Source: Diadema setosum (lineage: Eukaryota; Echinodermata; Echinoidea; Diadematoida; Diadematidae). From it: 64,000 nucleotides of DNA. A model generated the notes under the pieces. It made no database searches, was not told the origin of the DNA, and saw nothing but the letters and a program-made list of their open reading frames with translations. Positions 47,236-57,768 of this stretch are shown here, one piece after another (within the stretch, counting starts at the first letter, position 1; each line of letters begins with the position of its first letter). The translations under genes and the position numbers were made by a program. Location of the stretch: contig CM067070.1 in assembly GCA_033980235.1 (NCBI GenBank), positions 7,146,195 to 7,210,194 of the forward strand, in the 5' to 3' direction.

Positions 47236-47430
47236 TGTAATCTTTCTTTGTTAATGTGAATGTGTGTGTGTGTAGGGGGGATGTATATGGGGGGGGGGGG
47301 GGGAGGTATGTGTGTGTGTGTGTGTGTGTGGAGGGGGGGTAATACCTTGTTCATCAAATCTTTACCCTTGCCTTTAATCTGTTTCTACTTTCATTATCTC
47401 ACCAACCTGCAGTTTGGGTCGTTCGTTTGA

Positions 47431-47664
47431 GTCAAGTTCTTAACCAAAAAGTCAGTGAAATATTTTGTAGCTCAAATCACTGCAGTTCATGGAGATGGAT
47501 GTACTGTTACATTCATGAAAAGACAGGGTACATCTAATCTGTTCGTCTATAGCAATGAAGAAGAGTCTTTCATCGAGAAGACACAGATTATTGAGTGTAT
47601 GTCTTCTCTAACAATGGACAATCAAAATAGATGTTCCTTTAAACAAAACTTTGAAGCTGAATAA
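47431..47664 (+). pseudogene. transposon B protein C-terminal remnant
   Basis: An open frame after TGA (47428-47430) reads through KYFVAQITAVHGDGCTVTF and MKRQGTSNLFVYSNEE to TAA at 47662-47664. KYFVAQ-[IV]-T-x-[VL]-HG-x-G is shared with the minus strand at 36451-36558. The alternating hydrophobic pattern suggests a small beta-rich tail, as often seen at the end of uncharacterised invertebrate transposon proteins (inference). No start codon fits well; it is probably a 3' exon. No catalytic domain is visible upstream. Confidence 0.6.
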
Positions 47665-49132
47665 CTTAACTTTTTTACAAAATAGCAGTAGCAGTAGCTC
47701 ACAATCTACCCTGTAGAAGAATTGCATCTAGGCATTTTTTGTTTTGGTTATGTGTTCTCTTAACTGTACTTAATTTTGTGGTATAATGAACCACTTAAAT
47801 TAGTCTGTATTGTACCATGATTGTACATTCATGTTTGTTATTGCCACTTATTAAAGAAAATCGTGTATCAAAGAAATGCTATATGTTGTAAAGCTAGCTC
47901 ATACAATAAAGATGTCAGCAGAAAGAACTAAACAAAAAGTTAATCACTTATTATGTTCAAGGTTCATCAAAGGTGTAATATCTGTAACATCCATAGGCTT
48001 GTTCCTATATATAAAAAAGTTGTACATGTATCATCAATATCATTCGAATATCAGAGATAAATATCAATATTACCGATTATGTATTCTTCATGTTATGATT
48101 TACTGATGAAGATTGTTTCATTTGTCAGTATTGAGTCATTGTTTGATATCATTTCATTTTTGTATTATTACATTGCATCATTCATATAACATCTTTATTT
48201 TTACCTTGGAAGGTGAAAAGAGAAGAAATAAATATTTCAGAGAAATTGTTTAAAGTTAACATGATTTATTTCATGGTATTGTATGTTTAAAACAATGAGA
48301 ACAAAAGAAAAAGAAAGTAAGTAACTGACTGATATTTCATATATTTTCAAAGTGCATAAGATTGTAATGTCCGTGACGTTTTAAGACTTTTCTCTTTGAG
48401 TTTTCTTTTCAGTTTAAGTTTTAGGGATTGCTTCAATGACAGTGTGTATGTTTTCTTAGATGATTGTAGAAGACATACCATGTAGAATAGTCTAAATTGT
48501 GAAAGTACTTTCATTTTACCATATCTATATACTTTTATTAAATAATATTGAGTTGTTTAGTGTTGCCATGGAAACCGAAAAACATTGTTTATTTCACAGA
48601 ATGGACTAAAAAGTATCTTTATGTACCCTACAGTCCTTTTGCTTCAGGAAAAGTAGAAAAAATTGTTTTTCACTAACCTTAATTTCAGTTTTTAATAAGT
48701 GGACAAAAGTGTAATGTCCGTGACGCTCAAAATGTAATGTCCGTGACGCCAGATTTCTTTCCATCATTGTCATTTGAAACACTTTTTGATTTAAATTTGT
48801 TTAAAATATGTTACAGCAATATCAAAACATTCATTGTAAAGGGAAAATGTCTTATTAAGATGATTAAACTCACAGAGTTTGTAAACTATTTGTTGGCATG
48901 TAAAGAGTTGTGTCCAAAAAATGTAATGTCCGTGACGCACAACATTTTCTGGCATAATTAAACAACGATTGTATATTTTTTTCTTATATTCACAGTGTTG
49001 TTTTATCTAGATGAGTGGTGTGTGATCACCAAGTATTAGCTTCAAATAAATGTTTTCTCTTTTAAAACTAACCTCACAAAGTGTCAAAAAATGTCTGAAA
49101 TGTAATGTCCGTGACGCTGGACTTGCCCTTTT

Positions 49133-49896
49133 CCCCAAGTTTAACCGAAAGGCGCGAGTTCAGAAACGTTTGACGATAAAAGATTCCTGGTATTGACACA
49201 CAGTGTGGCTTGGCTCTCAATCAAACAATTCCTCCTCCAACAATATTCTTAGTTTCCTTGCTTTGCTTCAGAGTCAGCTGTCAAACCAGATTATTTCAAA
49301 CTTGTTTCATTATTTACTTGTCTGCTTTAATACCGCTTTCATACAGCAGGCTTCCTTTCAATTTCCCCATGTGATGTAGGGCCTATATTTGATCAAATTG
49401 TCACAAAAGACCACATTTTATAGAGAGACATTTTACAGTCTGTAAAAATGATAATCAAATATGTCATATCTCACTACAATTCCTTCCTGGTGCTATGATA
49501 ACTGCAGTAATATAATTTGGTTAAAGTTTGTTGAAATTTATCTTTTAAGGTGGCTCTTATTTCATTCCACATTGTTGAAACAGCAGAAATAGATTTTATC
49601 AGTTTTCTAGGAAGTGTTATTTTTATGGCTATCTTTAAGGAGTAATGTTACATATGAGAGTCACACTGTGTTTAAGGAGTATTGTTACATGACACTGTCA
49701 CAAATGTACACACAAGTTATATGTACATGTATCAAGGTTGTATGCATGGTTGTTTTAATGTGCACATTGTATGTACACAGGGTGACCAGATTAATGGAGA
49801 ACATTCTATATGATATAGATATAGTACTTACAGGCTGACCAGATCAGTGGAGAAAATTCTATGTGGTATACAATGTAGCTACAGTACATGTATGCA
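49133..49896 (+). other. intronic DNA; short local repeats
   Basis: A GGAGTAATGTTACAT-type word occurs twice (49638, 49675), and a GACCAGAT..TGGAGAA..ATTCTAT block occurs twice (49784, 49837). No gene recognised. Confidence 0.4.
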
Positions 49897-50850
49897 TGTG
49901 ACAGGAAATACATTATAGCTCACTCAATCTAGAATGATTTCACCCATTCCAGAAAATTCTAGGAAGTGCTGGCTGAGTGAGGCACTGCCCTTGTAGCCCA
50001 ATGTGATTGGTAGTTAATTTTGGCAATGATGTTATGCACATATTAGGAAGTGAGTCATCCAGGATTCCTGGAATTTGGACTTGCTAGTATGTTCAGGTAT
50101 GTAGCCCCAGGTTGGAGAAAATTACAGAATGTACTAGAAAGGGGTGAATGGATAGTATATAAGCAGGAGAAATTCTGCAGTAGGCAGAGTACCCAACACC
50201 TCTGCTCTGAGAGTTACGTCACTTCTGGCTCTGAAGCGACTTGTTATAGTCAGTCCTGTGTTACCTGCTGACCTGCTATACAACCTGTGTTTGTGGAGAT
50301 AAGGCCTGGAAGACATTTTGCCTGCAGAGAATTAATTTGCCTACGTTGGAGATAGACTCCATATTTTAGTGTCAACGGACATTATTACGGCAAAGCTGTG
50401 ACGGGCTGGATTCCTTGCTGGACATTATAAAGTGAATCATCATTCAACGCATCAACTGGACGTGGTCGTCATAACATTTGGATTCTGCACGTTTCGCTGT
50501 GGACGTATATCCTGGATTTTTACCCCGGATTAATAACGAGGATTATCACAACCTGCGCCTCTGGATTTACGTCTGAGGTATCATTCATCGGTGCATCGCG
50601 GATCATTCATCTGTGCATCGAACCTCGTATCTGGACACTGTCAAAGGGTTACTTGCTTTCAAATTTTGGACTGTAATGCACGTAAGTGATTTTATTACCG
50701 ATTTGTAATTGTTTGTATTGATCGTTATTGTACTGATGTGAAAACCGATTACGAGTCTGTACCCACAATATCACTGTTAATAAACCGCCTGAACATTAGT
50801 TGATTGTTTCTTTTGTGCGATCATTCTCAGAGTGATTTTGGTCGTAACAA
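49897..50850 (+). mobile_element. possible solo LTR of a retroelement
   Basis: A ~950 bp block begins near TGTGACAGGAAATAC and ends near GGTCGTAACA. A TAGTATATAAGCAGG box (50153) is followed by a compact, more GC-rich transcribed-looking region and AATAAA (50780), the order of U3, R and U5. No gag or pol frames flank it. Target duplications were not found, so ends are approximate. Confidence 0.4.
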
Positions 50851-52001
50851 CACTTGTACAGCTACACTGAACGTTTAGATGAGTTTATGATACTGACTTT
50901 ATACATATGGTCAACTTGTACACATTGTTGAGAAATAGCTGTTGGTAGTAGTAGGGTTAAATCAGTGTTTAATATTTCTCTAACATGGGCTAGCCGTGTG
51001 TTCAAGTTTGCATGGCTTGACCCTCCGCTCTCTCCCTCATGGCGGTCATTGATCTTTAGACTGGGTTTACTCAATTAAGCGAGGAATATTTACACTTGCA
51101 GATAGCCTCCATTAGCCTGCATATCTCAAGGACATGCAGGGCATATAAAGCTGTCATATGCTATTTTTGGTCTCTGCATTCTCCTGATAAAAAAGGGGAA
51201 GAAAATAGCTTTGTCATCACACCCAAACTTAAAAAGAAAAAAAAAAGGAATGTTTTAAGATTTAAGCAGGTGGAAAATAAACAAACTGTAAATAACATTT
51301 TTGCTATATAGCATAGATATCAGAATTCTTGAATTTGTACTGTTATTTGTTTTGTGTCACTATCCCTCTGTATTATTATTTTTTTTTTTCAGGGGGGGGG
51401 GGGGAGCTAATTTTATATGTCAAGTTAATCCCAAGATGACTTTACAAAATTGCCAGCTGCCTTACATTATCAAACCTTTACAACTTTGATCAGAACACAC
51501 TGTTGTAAACTTGTGGTAAATTCGATTTTGTTAGTCAATACATTGAAGTGTGGGCAAATCAGTGGAATGCATGCAATACCATTATTGTAAACCACAATTA
51601 AGTCGTGAAATCTACACTTATTGTGCATGTAGTTAAACCTCCCATCCCTAGATGCTCACAGCACATAGAAAATTGTGAAACAAAGGAAGTTTAGAATAAT
51701 GATGCCAAAATGTCCAGCTAGCCATTTAAATTAAACATTAGATTGACCCCATCATGATTGGTCATTCTTGTATCTAAATCATTCAAAGGGAATGTATGTT
51801 GTAGTTGAGGGCAGTATCCGAGAAGATCACATGACCCAATTTTCTCCCCTGGACGGGACAGTGGTTTTCAGTGTTAGTGATGGTTGCCATGGCACCGCGT
51901 GCCAGTGCGATAGCCTCGTCACTCATCCATCCAATGGCGCACCAGCATTAGTTTAATTCGGTCCTGCTGATAGAGTGCTAATGAGATAATGAGGAGAGAA
52001 A

Positions 52002-52036
<35 letters not shown>

Positions 52037-53880
52037 ATGTTGAGTGTATGCGGGTGTGGGTGTGTGTTTGTGCTGCACTATGTTGTGTATGTGTGTTTGT
52101 GTGTGTGTGTGTGTGTGTGTATGTGTTTTGTTGTTGTTGTCGACGGTCGTGTATCGACATCCTTGCCTCTGAACTTGTTGGTATGCAGCGAGAGTGGTTA
52201 GTCTATTCCCAGGATGTTAGGTTCCGATAACCTTCCTCGCAGGAAGCGATCCTGAGTGCTGTGGCACAAGGCAGTACGTCAGTCAACAGAGTGACTCTCT
52301 AGTCTCTGCAGCTCTCACTTCTTTCCAGTTGAAGTGGAAAGTGGAAATTTGGATCGACCTCAGCCAGCTTTGCTCTTGGAGTACGAAAGCCTCGTGATAA
52401 TTCTCCTGGATCTCTTTGTCAGAAGGAATTCCTTAGCGGACTTGAAGGCTCGACGGTCAAGCGAAAGGCTGTGACAAACTGTGGTGAAAGATCTCTTTAA
52501 TGCAGTCTGTTGGATACTCCAATGTTTGGTATTTGTTTGGACCCATATATTGAGATTGATGTATAGTTCTTGTTCTCGTTCTCGCTACCATAAAAAAAAA
52601 AAATTGAGTTGGATGGTGTCACCAGTGTTTGATAACAGTGTTTAATACACATATTATGCAGAGAGGACAAAATTCTATTTCAACAAAAGAAGCCCCTAAA
52701 GAAAACCTTGTGCTTGTGTGGAAGCAGATAGCTTCAAACTCACAGGATAACTGCAAATTTGATAATGATAGATTTATTTTTCTCCAACTGTTCTTCATGC
52801 AAAGGAGGATGCGCATTTCCATTTCTCTATTCATTGTTTCTTGTCATATATGTTGATACTGTAAAATCAGAAATATTTGTTTCCACAATTGAATCTCATG
52901 ATAATGTCTAGCTCATTATCTATTCATTGCATCAAACTGAATTGACTGTGCTTGTAATTTCATTGAGTGCAGCCATACACCATGTCCCAGCCATCAAATG
53001 TTGTATAATTTATGGACTCTTCTACAAACAAACAGCGACACAATTTTCAGGGAAAAGCTGTAAAATCAATTGGTTTTGGATCGAGGGGCCCTGATACATT
53101 CCAAGCTGTCCATTCTATTACCAATACCTTGCTTTGTTATGCAAATGCTGTTTTCATACACACAGACACACAAGGAACCCCTAATAGGGCCTATTTTTAA
53201 ATTCATCGTACAAGGTCACAGCGCATCCTTTCCCAATTAATTTCCTTGTTGTCGTTGCCATTGCTATGTAGTTATTTGTTTTGTCCACCCTGCAAGCTTC
53301 GTAGCTGACCGAGAACCATACATGTACAATATCGATTTGCCCCTGGGAGCATTTTTAAGTCAGCTTCCAAGCTTTCACACCCCCCCCCCCTGCATTTACT
53401 AGACACATCAGCTGAGGAGAGAGAGAGGGGGAAAAAACAGAGTAAGGGAGGCATTATATATTCTCAGACCTCCACAAAAACTTGATCTACTTTTCGCTGC
53501 TTCCCCATCATCATGGAACATTAATGTAAGTCAAACGCCCACTCAGGAGCTGCAGGGTCCAGCTGTTGATGATGTGGAAAGTTTGTGGACAGAACAGCCA
53601 CCGGAAGGCAAAGTGACATTTTCTGGCAATCTCTTCCTTGGGTTTGGTGATATCATGGTTAAATCAGCCCTGTGTTGCATGGCACATTTTATTCAACCAA
53701 ACTTTCCATGAAAGTTTTGGCAGTTTGGATGCATTGAATCTATAATTGATGAACATTGGCACTGGCAGGTGAGTGATGGTCACGGACATCAGCTGACAGA
53801 ATCACAAGAACCACGACTTTGACATCAAAGGGCAAAGAAATCTACATTGTACATTCTCCTGACAGCGCTTCTCAGTAGTC
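50851..53880 (+). other. intronic DNA with microsatellites
   Basis: T/G homopolymers at 51380-51405, a (GT)n tract at 52005-52130, and a C-run at 53382. 52200-52500 is less AT-rich and appears unique; it might be regulatory, but nothing specific can be read. No exon supported. Confidence 0.4.
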
Positions 53881-53885
53881 CTTGA

Positions 53886-53891
53886 TATAAA
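53886..53891 (+). promoter_or_regulatory. TATAAA box upstream of alternative exon c
   Basis: TATAAA about 138 bp before the first ATG of the exon at 54024, which would leave a 5' UTR of roughly 100 nt. Placement is suggestive only. Confidence 0.3.
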
Positions 53892-54023
53892 CTATTGAAG
53901 TTCATTGCGGACGTAAAGGATCTGGAATCCTAAGGCTTCCTCGGTCACAACTTGGAAGTTTGCCAAGAGATCTCCGTGATTGTTCACGAGGATGACATTA
54001 TAGCGAAGCGTAATTCACTTGTG

Positions 54024-54092
54024 ATGCATTATACGGCCATGGTCAAAGCACTTGCCAAAATGTCTGAAGATCTGGAAAGTCACCGTAGGCAG
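54024..54092 (+). CDS. GRAMD1: GRAMD1-like, candidate alternative first exon c
   Basis: Three in-frame ATGs (54024, 54039, 54060) follow a TAA at 53931-53933 and lead to a GTAAAG donor at 54093, in phase 0. The residues from the first are MHYTAMVKALAKMSEDLESH, then RRQ. It lies 2.5 kb before the phase-0 GRAM-proximal exon at 56618, to which it could splice directly. A TATAAA lies at 53886. The frame is open without stops from 53934, so it may instead be a short internal exon. Prediction only. Confidence 0.4.
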
Positions 54093-54153
54093 GTAAAGAA
54101 TAGAGAGATGGACATCTTTGTTGGTCAGTAGGTTTATTGCCCCTTGGTCGATA

Positions 54154-54588
54154 GGCCCGTTCACACACAAGGGAAAAAGTGCGATTTAAAAATCGATTTT
54201 CTTATCGCGATCAAAATTTCGAAATTTTTTCCAGTGTGGACAGAAAAATCTCACTAATTACCGCGATCCTTATCGCGATCCAACTCGCACTATTAGTGCG
54301 ATTTTTCAGAATAATCGCGATTATTTTGCCAAGCGTCGTGTGTGTGAGCGTGATCGAGATTCAGAAATCGGTATTTTTAGTCCAATCGTTCGTAGCGCGT
54401 GCGAAACTCTATTGGGACTGCGGGGTCAGTCTTCTGTCATGCAAGATTCGCGCATGCGCAGTTTGGCCACTGATCGTTAACTTTCCTTGCTGCGAAGTGC
54501 GTTTTTTCCCTGTGTATGAACGGTCGAAAAAAAATTCGAAATTTGGATCGCGATTGAAATTTCGATTTTCGTTGTTTGTGAACGGGCC
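54154..54588. mobile_element. 435 bp MITE, GGCCCGTTCACACACAA ends
   Basis: GGCCCGTTCACACACAAGGG at 54154 is mirrored by TTGTTTGTGAACGGGCC ending at 54588. Inside, ATCGCGAT words recur. The 161-codon frame at 54179-54664 runs through the element and out of it, so it is not a gene. Confidence 0.85.
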
Positions 54589-54590
54589 TT

Positions 54591-54985
54591 ATGATGGTCT
54601 ACTTCCCAATTCATCTAACACCACTATGGCTAAACTCATTTGGTCTACTATCAATTTCATCTAATGCCCATTTAGTCTAATCCTCACTTGGTCTAACACC
54701 CAATTTGGCTTGTTATCATTTCGTCTACTGACCAGATGCTTTAATTGCAATTTTGTCTCCTTAATTTTTTCCCCATTTTGTCTAATAAGCTGTGGGTATT
54801 AGATGAAATGGGCAAAGCCCATCTAGAAGTAGACCAAATGGTAATGAGACTATAAAGTTTCAATGAGACTATAATGGTCATTAGACAAACTGGTTGTAGA
54901 CAAAACAGGATTAGACCATGTGGGTTGAGACCAAATGGCTATTAGACGAAGTGGGAGTAGACCAAGTGACAGATCACTGGTCGGT
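54591..54985. repeat. clustered TTTGGTCTA words in two opposed halves
   Basis: The first half repeats CATTTGGTCTAC and CATTTAGTCTAAT-type words; the second half repeats GTAGACCAAATGG and ATTAGACGAAGTGG. Spacing is irregular (about 20-35 bp). The two halves form a loose palindrome centred near 54790. Confidence 0.7.
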
Positions 54986-55084
54986 AGGGGCTGGAGAAGA
55001 TGAGATGTCACAATGTAATGATCATAACTTATCAGGTCCTAAACACCACATTATGATGATTTAGTGCTCTATCTTTTTATGATA

Positions 55085-55122
55085 GGGAACAGGCCACCAG
55101 AGAAAGTTAATGTCGAGCCCTG
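55085..55122 (-). mobile_element. hAT-like terminal fragment
   Basis: Minus strand: CAGGGCTCGACATTAACTTT followed by CTCTGGTGGCCTGTTCCC. It resembles the right end at 19940-19979. No partner end was found. Confidence 0.4.
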
Positions 55123-56158
55123 CACATGAAGTTTATTTTTATCTTTCAACTTTGCAAGTTTTTGTTACATTCTTGCTGGGTTTTGTTTTTCCAAATATGA
55201 TTAATTTTTAAACCAGTTCTGTTTATTCCTCTCCAATACAAGATATTCTTTAAGATTCAGTAGTGCCTATTTATTGACAAAATGCTGATTTCTGCAGTTA
55301 ACTTTTCCCAGGATATAATGGGTTAATTGGCCAATAAATACTAGTTTGGACTTGTCGAATGGTGCATGTACATTTTGTTGTATGGCTGCAGAACTGTATT
55401 AATAGTGATATACATGTTTTTATTAACCGATTCATAACTATTATATTTAATCTTTAAATACCAATCATCATTTGTCATCAAGTATATGTACCTTTAATAG
55501 GTACAGTTTTAATACAGTTGTATGTCATTTAAGAATGCTTTGGTGGAAACAAACAAAGGCCTATATCTGGTAAACTCAAAGCTGAAACATGGAGTAATTT
55601 ATTACCATTTTACCAGGCAAATTATCAAGCAAACAGGAAAGTCGCTGTATTTTGCTGAAGAACTTTAGGATTTAATTGTTTGTATTTGATACCTCCAGTG
55701 CTGTATCTGTGCCACAGAGCATGATATGATATTCTGTATTAAGCATATCAAGCTATGATCTTTAGACCCAGTACATTTTTCAAATCATGAAGATGGTGTA
55801 CCTCAAGCTTGCAGGAATACTCACAAATTTTAGGCGGAAGACCTGAAATTAAAAGATATCAAGCTACACACCGTATGTGGCCAATCTTAGCCAACAATGT
55901 TCAATTTGTCCTCCAGCCAAGCTTGGTTACAAGCACCCAAGGGTGATCGTGTGACAATTTGCCTTCAGTTAACAGTTGCCTGTTTCATACACGTACATGT
56001 ACAGACGAGTTCTTCATCCCACAAAACAGAGTTACCTAAAGTCATTGACCACTATTGACAGGTGACCACTGTAGGAAGGTGAAACACTTGATACACACAT
56101 TTTATTAAAAAGTAATCCTCTCCCATCTGTTTTCACTCCTGTTGTTCTCCATTTTCAT
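55123..56158 (+). other. intronic DNA, nothing recognised
   Basis: AT-rich; no repeat, exon or RNA gene supported. Confidence 0.4.
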
Positions 56159-56565
56159 TTAAAGGGATCGTACATTTTTGGTTGAGACCTAATATCATTT
56201 TTCTTTCATTTTTTGTGAGATAATGAGAAACCTCTTAAATGATAAGATGTATATGAAAGAGCATGTACAATGTACATTGTAATTTTGTGAGGAATTTAAC
56301 ATTTATTTGATGAAAATTGGTTTTGAAATGGTTGAGATATCAATAAAAGAGCGATTCTTATTAAGTGTGGGACCCACACTTTATTACGATTGCTTTGTTT
56401 TACTTTGTTTTTGGATGTTTCAGTCTTTCCAAACCGATTTTCATCAAATAAACTTAGAATTATTCTTAAAATGGAATGCTCTGTACTATCAAGTGTTTTC
56501 TTGGTATCTCGCAAAAAGTTAGAAGCCCAATTCTCACCTCCACCAATACTGTACTATCCCTTTAA
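56159..56565. mobile_element. TTAA-ended palindromic MITE, 407 bp
   Basis: Starts TTAAAGGGATCGTACATTTT and ends TACTATCCCTTTAA. Inverted halves meet near AGTGTGGGACCCACACTTTA. It ends only 52 bp before the acceptor of the GRAM-proximal exon, so the branch point region abuts it. Confidence 0.85.
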
Positions 56566-56617
56566 CAGTCATTGTAATTATATATTTTTCTTCTTCCTCT
56601 GTGTCATACCTTTACAG

Positions 56618-56702
56618 GTGCTAGCCTCCACATACAAGTCAAAGTGTGAGGAGTTCCGCAAACTTTTCAAGACCATCCCTAGCAATGAGCGTCTTCTTAT
56701 GG
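56618..56702 (+). CDS. GRAMD1: GRAMD1-like exon entering the GRAM domain
   Basis: Acceptor CATACCTTTACAG ends at 56617; donor GTAAGC starts at 56703. The exon has 28 codons plus one base. Its residues VLASTYKSKCEEFRKLFKTI, then PSNERLLM, match VLSPTYKQRNEDFRKLFKQL, then PDTERLIV of vertebrate GRAMD1 proteins at many positions. The leftover G fits the Val that precedes DYSC in the family. Family knowledge: GRAMD1/Aster proteins are ER-anchored, bind plasma-membrane lipid by the GRAM domain and move cholesterol with the following ASTER domain. This segment is the helical lead-in to the GRAM fold. Later exons are not found before 64000. Confidence 0.93.
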
Positions 56703-57768
56703 GTAAGCGGTGAAACAATCTCTTGTCCGTGAGCCTTTGCTTTAAATGGACAGTAGTAGGGATTCAGTTCAAATCATCCACATTTATTTTTCACACCATT
56801 GTGCCTGGTATTAAAGCCTTGATGAAAAGATGAATTCGATTGTAGGATTAGGGAAATAGGAAATGTGAATTTGGCGTTTCACCTTCTCTGTCCTGTGTGA
56901 ACACAGGAATTAGTGACAATAGGATAGAATTGTCAAATTTATCCATTTTGTTTTGTTTTTTCATTCAGCATGAAATAAAAGAGAGCATGGCATAGTAATA
57001 AACAGATTTAAGCGTGGAAATGCTCATTTGAACACACCTGCCAAGGGAAAGCACTTTACACATAATTAAATTCTACCAGCACAAGTGACACCATCCAGTA
57101 TACTGAAAATGATTTATGTCACTTTATAGTGCTTTCTCACACACACAGAGTATTCATACAATGTATGGCAGACCTCCCAACCATTCTGACTTTGGAGGAA
57201 AGAAATCTGAATTTTGACCTTTCCCAGGTCTTGTTTCAGAGGGAGTTTCCTAGTTTTCGTGGTAAATTTACTTCACACTCATACATGTATATGTTAACTG
57301 CTCTTTCATTCCTACTTTTGAGCCACATCATCCCTATTTTTTAGTGAGAAAGGTTCGGAGGTCTGCAATGTGTATGCCACGTAGTGGTATGAGACAGTGT
57401 GGTGTTAGGCTGTATTATTCCTACTACTCAATTTCACATGGAATTGATAAAAGTATGCTATTTTTAATTATAGTAGATAGGCTTTTTACTTCACTACTGC
57501 ATAAATTTCTCCTTTCATTGTGAAGAAGAATTAGGACTAAAATTTTGTGAGTATTCTTCACCCAGCTCCCCTGTCTTACAGGGGAGATTGATATTTCCAA
57601 GACAGTATTGTACAGTACCCAGACTTGTAATCACCTTGTATAAGTTATCAACTTGTAATCAAGAGCTGGTGTGATGTGAATAGTGTTGAAATAATGTGGT
57701 AGATTACCTTTAGTTTCATCTGTTACACAATATTTTCTATCTCCAGTGACAAAATATGCACCTTGCCT
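56703..57768 (+). other. intronic DNA, nothing recognised
   Basis: Beginning of an intron that runs past the window. No repeat or exon recognised. Confidence 0.4.

Larger units (their letters stand above)
46397..49132 (+). mobile_element. DNA transposon B with spaced 14 bp motif
   Basis: Element 46401-49128 (2728 bp) with TTTT on both sides, a possible 4 bp target duplication. Left end GGGCAAGTCCATGAAAAAAG; on the minus strand at the right GGGCAAGTCCAGCGTCACGG. Each end agrees with the matching end of 35111-38139 at 17 of 20 bases. GTCACGGACATTAC occurs ten times: 46938, 46973, 47129 (one mismatch) and 47164 on +; 46784, 48364, 48711, 48734, 48923 and 49102 on -. A protein remnant (47431-47664) is on +. 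A TG/G-rich tract lies at 47262-47340. Confidence 0.88.

Noticed and set aside
53781..53794. GTCACGGACATCAG near the alternative exon c as another motif site
   Set aside because: Two mismatches and outside both transposons; expected by chance.
54179..54664. 161-codon plus frame as a gene
   Set aside because: It runs through a MITE with inverted ends and out into flanking repeats; no domain.
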